64,000 nt of DNA from Brevibacillus composti (GTDB lineage Bacteria > Bacillota > Bacilli > Brevibacillales > Brevibacillaceae), in the NCBI RefSeq assembly GCF_016406105.1, contig NZ_CP066308.1, forward strand, positions 1,461,501-1,525,500, written 5' to 3'. Below, one piece after another: positions 60,796-64,000 of the stretch. The translations under genes and the position numbers were made by a program. How positions within the stretch are numbered: the stretch's first letter is position 1; each line of letters opens with the position of its first letter. The notes under the pieces were generated by a model. The model was not told the origin of the DNA, did no database searches, and worked only from the letters and a program-made list of their open reading frames with translations.

Positions 60796-61611
60796 TTGAT
60801 TTCTTTTCATAACGTGCGAAAGACCATCAATGATGTCCAAATCATTAAAGGACTGGATCTTCAAATCAATGAAGGCGAATTGTTCGTCCTGATTGGGCCG
60901 AGCGGATGCGGAAAGACGACGACCATGAAAATGATCAATCGGCTGGTGGAGCCTTCTTCCGGGATCATCGAGATCAACGGGGAGGATATCTCCAAAAAAG
61001 ACCCTGTTCAGCTTCGCCGAAACATCGGATACGTCATTCAGCAAATTGCATTGTTTCCGCATATGACCATTGGTCAAAATGTTGCGCTGGTTCCGAAACT
61101 GAAAAACATGGATAGCCGCGTCTATGAGAAGAAAGTGGATGAATTGCTCGATATGGTTGGGTTGGATCCCAAAACATACAAGAACCGGTATCCTTCCGAA
61201 TTGAGCGGAGGACAACAGCAGCGGGTGGGCGTCATTCGCGCCATGGCGGCCGATCCGCCGATCATCCTCATGGATGAACCCTTCAGCGCGCTTGACCCCA
61301 TCTCGCGGGAGCAACTGCAGGATGAGTTTGTTCGGCTGCAGAAGACGATCCGGAAAACGATTATCTTTGTCACGCATGACATGGATGAGGCGCTCAAAAT
61401 CGCCGACCGCATCTGTCTGATGAGGGACGGGAGCATCGTACAGCTGGATACGCCAAGAAACCTGTTGCAGCAGCCGGCAGATGACTTTGTGATTGACTTC
61501 ATTGGACCCAAACGCCTGCAAAAACATTTGAAAGAATTTAACGTCTCGCACCCCATCCACGGAGGTGCTCCTCTGCAGCCGGGAGTGTCGCAAGGCGGGG
61601 GTTCCAAATGA
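60796..61611 (+). CDS. opuCA: OpuCA-like ABC transporter ATPase
   Basis: 271 aa from TTG 60796, 8 bases after GGAGAGG. Walker A LIGPSGCGKTTTMKMINRLV, Q-loop IGYVIQQIALFPHMTIGQNV, signature ELSGGQQQRVGVIRAMAADP, Walker B ILMDEPFSALDPIS. It lacks the two CBS domains of osmotically regulated OpuCA, so uptake here is probably not tuned by ionic strength but serves nutrition. It overlaps the next gene by four bases (ATGA). Confidence 0.9.
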   Translation: MISFHNVRKTINDVQIIKGLDLQINEGELFVLIGPSGCGKTTTMKMINRLVEPSSGIIEINGEDISKKDPVQLRRNIGYVIQQIALFPHMTIGQNVALVPKLKNMDSRVYEKKVDELLDMVGLDPKTYKNRYPSELSGGQQQRVGVIRAMAADPPIILMDEPFSALDPISREQLQDEFVRLQKTIRKTIIFVTHDMDEALKIADRICLMRDGSIVQLDTPRNLLQQPADDFVIDFIGPKRLQKHLKEFNVSHPIHGGAPLQPGVSQGGGSK

Positions 61612-62246
61612 ATGAGTTTCTTGCGTTTGTGGTCGAGCGGTATCCCGATATTGTGCGGATCATCTGGGAGCATGTGTATATTTCCTTGATTGCAGTGGTG
61701 GCGGGCTTTATCGTTTCCGTGCCGCTTGGCATTCTTTTGACAAGGGCGGAAAAACTGAGCCAGTACGTAATCGGCGTGGTGAATGTCGTACAGACCATTC
61801 CCAGTATGGCACTGCTCGGGTTCATGATTCCGCTGATTGGAATTGGAACGTTTCCAGCCATTGTCGCGCTCTTTTTGTACGCGATCCTGCCGATTCTGCA
61901 AAACACCTACACCGGGATCAGAGAAGTAAATCCCGCCATGAAGGAAGCGGCGAGAGGGATGGGCATGACGGACCTGCAAATTTTGCGAAAAGTGGAAATC
62001 CCGCTGGCCATTTCCGTGATTATGGGGGGATTCCGCACGGCAACGATCTATACGATCGGATGGGCCACGCTCGCCTCGCTGATTGGCGGAGGCGGTTTAG
62101 GGTATTTCGTGTTCACCGGCCTCACCATTTCCAATGATGGCATGCTCCTGACAGGCGCGCTTGCAGCAGCTTTATTGGCTGCCGCAGCGGATATTGGCAC
62201 TCGTAAGGTTCAGAATATTTGCACTCCAAAAGGGCTGCGAAAATAG
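61608..62246 (+). CDS. opuCB: OpuCB-like permease
   Basis: 212 aa. About six helices with the EAA loop AARGMGMTDLQILRKVEIPL (about residue 116). VVNVVQTIPSMALLGFMIPL is the typical permease segment. It belongs to the betaine/carnitine/choline class of ABC importers. Paired with a second permease at 63172, as in OpuC systems where two different permeases form the channel. Confidence 0.92.
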   Translation: MNEFLAFVVERYPDIVRIIWEHVYISLIAVVAGFIVSVPLGILLTRAEKLSQYVIGVVNVVQTIPSMALLGFMIPLIGIGTFPAIVALFLYAILPILQNTYTGIREVNPAMKEAARGMGMTDLQILRKVEIPLAISVIMGGFRTATIYTIGWATLASLIGGGGLGYFVFTGLTISNDGMLLTGALAAALLAAAADIGTRKVQNICTPKGLRK

Positions 62247-62263
62247 AAAAGAGGGGGATTACG

Positions 62264-63175
62264 ATGAAAAGCAAATGGTTACCTCTGGCCGTTTTTCTAT
62301 TGATTGTGAGCATGGTTTCGGGCTGTTCCCAGAAAGCAGCCTCCGGTCCCACGGATACCGTCAAAATTGGGTCATGGTCCACATCGGAACACTTGATTCT
62401 CGCACACATGCTCAAACTGATGATTGAGCAAGACACGCAATTGAAACCGGAGATTGTAGACGGCCTCACCTCTACCCCGGTCGTGCTGAAAGCGATGGAG
62501 AGCAATGAAATTCAAATTTCCGCCGTCCGCTACGTGGGGACAGACCTGTCCAGCAGCCTAAAAATAGACGATCCGCCAAAAGATCCTCAGGCCGCCCTGG
62601 AGATGGTACAGAAAGGCATGCAAGAAAAATACGATCAGACCTTTTTCCCATCCTACGGATTTGAGAACACCTATGTGTTTACGGTTCGGCAAGATCTGGC
62701 GGATCAATTGAAGCTGGAAAAAGTGTCAGATGTGGCGCCGCATGCCAAAAACCTGCATCTGGGAACGGATAACGCCTGGCTGGAGCGGACACATGACGGT
62801 TACCCGGCTTTTAAAAAGGCATACGGCATCGAATTCGGGAAAACATCGCCGATGGAGATCGGACTGGTCTACAAGGCGGTCAGCAATAAAGACGTGGACA
62901 TCGTGCTCGCCTATTCCACGGATGCCCGCCTGCAAGAGTATCAGTTGAAAACACTGGAAGATGACCAGAAATTCTTCCCGCCGTACCAGGCAGCTCCCGT
63001 CGCAAGAAATGACGTGTTACAAGCCCATCCTGAGCTGAAGGACGCGATCAACAAATTGGTGGGACAGATCGACACGCAAACGATGACCCATCTCAACTAC
63101 CTGGCCGACATTAAGAAAGAAAAGCCCGAGGAGATCGCGAAAAACTTTCTGAAAGAGAAAGGATTGCTAAAATGA
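62264..63175 (+). CDS. opuCC: OpuCC-like quaternary-amine-binding lipoprotein
   Basis: 303 aa from ATG 62264 (GAGGGGGATTACG upstream). Lipobox VSGC at residues 17-20. Type II binding-protein fold of the OpuAC class: TVKIGSWSTSEHLILAHMLK, LGTDNAWLERTHDGYPAFKK, and VDIVLAYSTDARLQEYQLKT. Relatives bind betaine, carnitine or choline through a cage of Tyr/Trp residues. The specific ligand is inferred from the neighbouring Rieske enzyme. ATGA overlap with the last permease gene. Confidence 0.9.
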   Translation: MKSKWLPLAVFLLIVSMVSGCSQKAASGPTDTVKIGSWSTSEHLILAHMLKLMIEQDTQLKPEIVDGLTSTPVVLKAMESNEIQISAVRYVGTDLSSSLKIDDPPKDPQAALEMVQKGMQEKYDQTFFPSYGFENTYVFTVRQDLADQLKLEKVSDVAPHAKNLHLGTDNAWLERTHDGYPAFKKAYGIEFGKTSPMEIGLVYKAVSNKDVDIVLAYSTDARLQEYQLKTLEDDQKFFPPYQAAPVARNDVLQAHPELKDAINKLVGQIDTQTMTHLNYLADIKKEKPEEIAKNFLKEKGLLK

Positions 63176-63828
63176 GCACGCTACTGGATGTTTTCGAATT
63201 GTTCAGGAACGAGTGGGAAATGATCCTCGTATCGACGTCAGAGCATCTGTTTATGAGTGTATCCGGAGTAATCATCGCGATTCTCATCGGCGTGCCGCTG
63301 GCGATCTGGATGACGAAGAACGAGAAACTGGCCTTGATCATTCAAACGTCCATCAATATTATTCAGACAATTCCGTCACTTGCGTTGCTGTTGATGATCA
63401 TGATCTTTTTCGGGTTGGGATACACGACCGCGATCCTGGCTCTGGTCTGTTACTCGTTTCTGCCGATCGTCCAAAACACGTACACAGGACTGCAAAATGT
63501 GGACCGGCATCTCATCGAAGCGGGCAAGGGCATGGGGATGACCCCGCTTCAATTGCTGCTGAAAGTGAAGATTCCCTTAGCTATGCCCGTCATGATGGCA
63601 GGATTTCGGATCGCCACGGTCGTGTCCATCGGTGTCGCCACCATTGCTACCTTCGTTGGGGCAGGGGGCCTGGGCGCGGTAATTTTCCGAGGGATATTAT
63701 CCACGGATGACGTGAGAATTCTCGCCGGTTCGATCCCCGCCGCCATCCTGGCGGTCAGCGTGGATTTCCTCCTGAAGTGGGCGGAAAAGAGATCCGGCGT
63801 TCATCTGTACAAAGCGAGAAACCATTAA
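63172..63828 (+). CDS. opuCD: OpuCD-like permease
   Basis: 218 aa. Helical permease with INIIQTIPSLALLLMIMIFF and the EAA loop EAGKGMGMTPLQLLLKVKIP. Second permease of the OpuC-type importer; gene order ATPase-permease-binding protein-permease is that of opuC. The next gene starts 20 bases later. Confidence 0.92.
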   Translation: MSTLLDVFELFRNEWEMILVSTSEHLFMSVSGVIIAILIGVPLAIWMTKNEKLALIIQTSINIIQTIPSLALLLMIMIFFGLGYTTAILALVCYSFLPIVQNTYTGLQNVDRHLIEAGKGMGMTPLQLLLKVKIPLAMPVMMAGFRIATVVSIGVATIATFVGAGGLGAVIFRGILSTDDVRILAGSIPAAILAVSVDFLLKWAEKRSGVHLYKARNH

Positions 63829-63848
63829 GAAAACAGGAGCGAATCGCA

Positions 63849-64000
63849 GTGAAAAACATCCATAAGATCGCAGTCATACCGGGCGACGGGATCGGGCCTG
63901 AAGTGATCCGCGAAGGGGTAAAAGTCTTGCAAAAAATTGCCGAATGGGATGAGCGCCTCCAGTTTCAATTTGATTTCTTTCCCTGGGGATGCGAGTACTA
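63849..64000 (+). CDS. D-malate/tartrate dehydrogenase (5' end only)
   Basis: About 50 codons from GTG 63849 (ACAGGAGCG upstream), cut by the window edge. IHKIAVIPGDGIGPEVIREG and FFPWGCEYY are the N-terminus of the isopropylmalate/isocitrate dehydrogenase superfamily; the FPWGCEYY ending fits the tartrate/D-malate decarboxylating dehydrogenase subgroup (DmlA/TtuC). It would convert D-malate to pyruvate and CO2. In the operon this completes breakdown of an (R)-hydroxy four-carbon chain such as that of L-carnitine. Confidence 0.8.
   Translation, partial: MKNIHKIAVIPGDGIGPEVIREGVKVLQKIAEWDERLQFQFDFFPWGCEY

Overview
The window looks like chromosome from a Brevibacillus-type member of the Bacillota. 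This is inferred from strong AGGAGG ribosome-binding sites, frequent GTG/TTG starts, an L-box (lysine) riboswitch, DUF2935 proteins, a Fur-type iron locus and an ECF sigma operon. Identification rests on recognised protein motifs only; no search was run.

Layout. 1-2.6 kb is the end of an integrative element: a replication-relaxation protein (cut by the window edge), an FtsK-like translocase, an XRE regulator and a small ORF, ending at a duplicated tRNA 3' end (attachment site). 2.9-7.1 kb is a polymorphic-toxin locus: a 771-aa secreted toxin-like protein with heptapeptide repeats and an AT-rich C-terminal module, its probable immunity gene, a SUKH immunity protein, an orphan copy of the toxin's middle part and decayed ORFs. 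7.4-15.3 kb holds small membrane proteins, DUF2935 proteins, an ECF sigma/anti-sigma/secreted-protein unit with two matching promoter motifs, and a MarR-MFS efflux pair. 15.4-25.2 kb carries LysR/HutG/GltS, a quinone-reductase-like/WYL-regulator divergent pair, and a lysine riboswitch ahead of a three-gene amino-acid ABC transporter. 26.5-36.1 kb is an incomplete Flp/Tad pilus locus (prepilin peptidase, CpaB, CpaE, truncated TadA, TadE, TadG-like) followed by lipoproteins, a protein of tandem pentapeptides, and a WG-repeat protein broken by an 8-bp duplication. 36.2-41 kb is a Fur-controlled siderophore uptake locus with a fused permease, plus gene remnants. 41.1-44.7 kb is a MerR-controlled acyl-CoA ligase/acyl-CoA dehydrogenase operon. 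44.8-47.6 kb is an NAD salvage operon (NrtR, PnuC, NadR).

48.4-54.1 kb is a four-gene putative anti-phage operon: an McrB-like AAA+ protein with an EVE domain, an McrC-like nuclease (frameshifted at a C7 tract), a coiled-coil membrane protein and an uncharacterised protein with PD-(D/E)XK-like motifs. 54.1-56.6 kb has an MFS remnant opposite an SgrR-type regulator. 56.6-64 kb is a sigma-54-controlled catabolic locus: PAS/AAA+ activator, Rieske oxygenase with the E-x2-H-x4-H iron site of the carnitine/betaine type, aldehyde dehydrogenase, OpuC-type ABC transporter and the start of a D-malate/tartrate dehydrogenase. Together these suggest quaternary-amine (carnitine-like) import and breakdown to pyruvate.

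A striking feature across 15-54 kb is the number of genes that look like the two ends of a family joined after loss of the middle: DUF2935, TadA, VWA/hydrolase, FecCD permease, manganese catalase and MFS. This could be real gene decay by deletion or an assembly problem.
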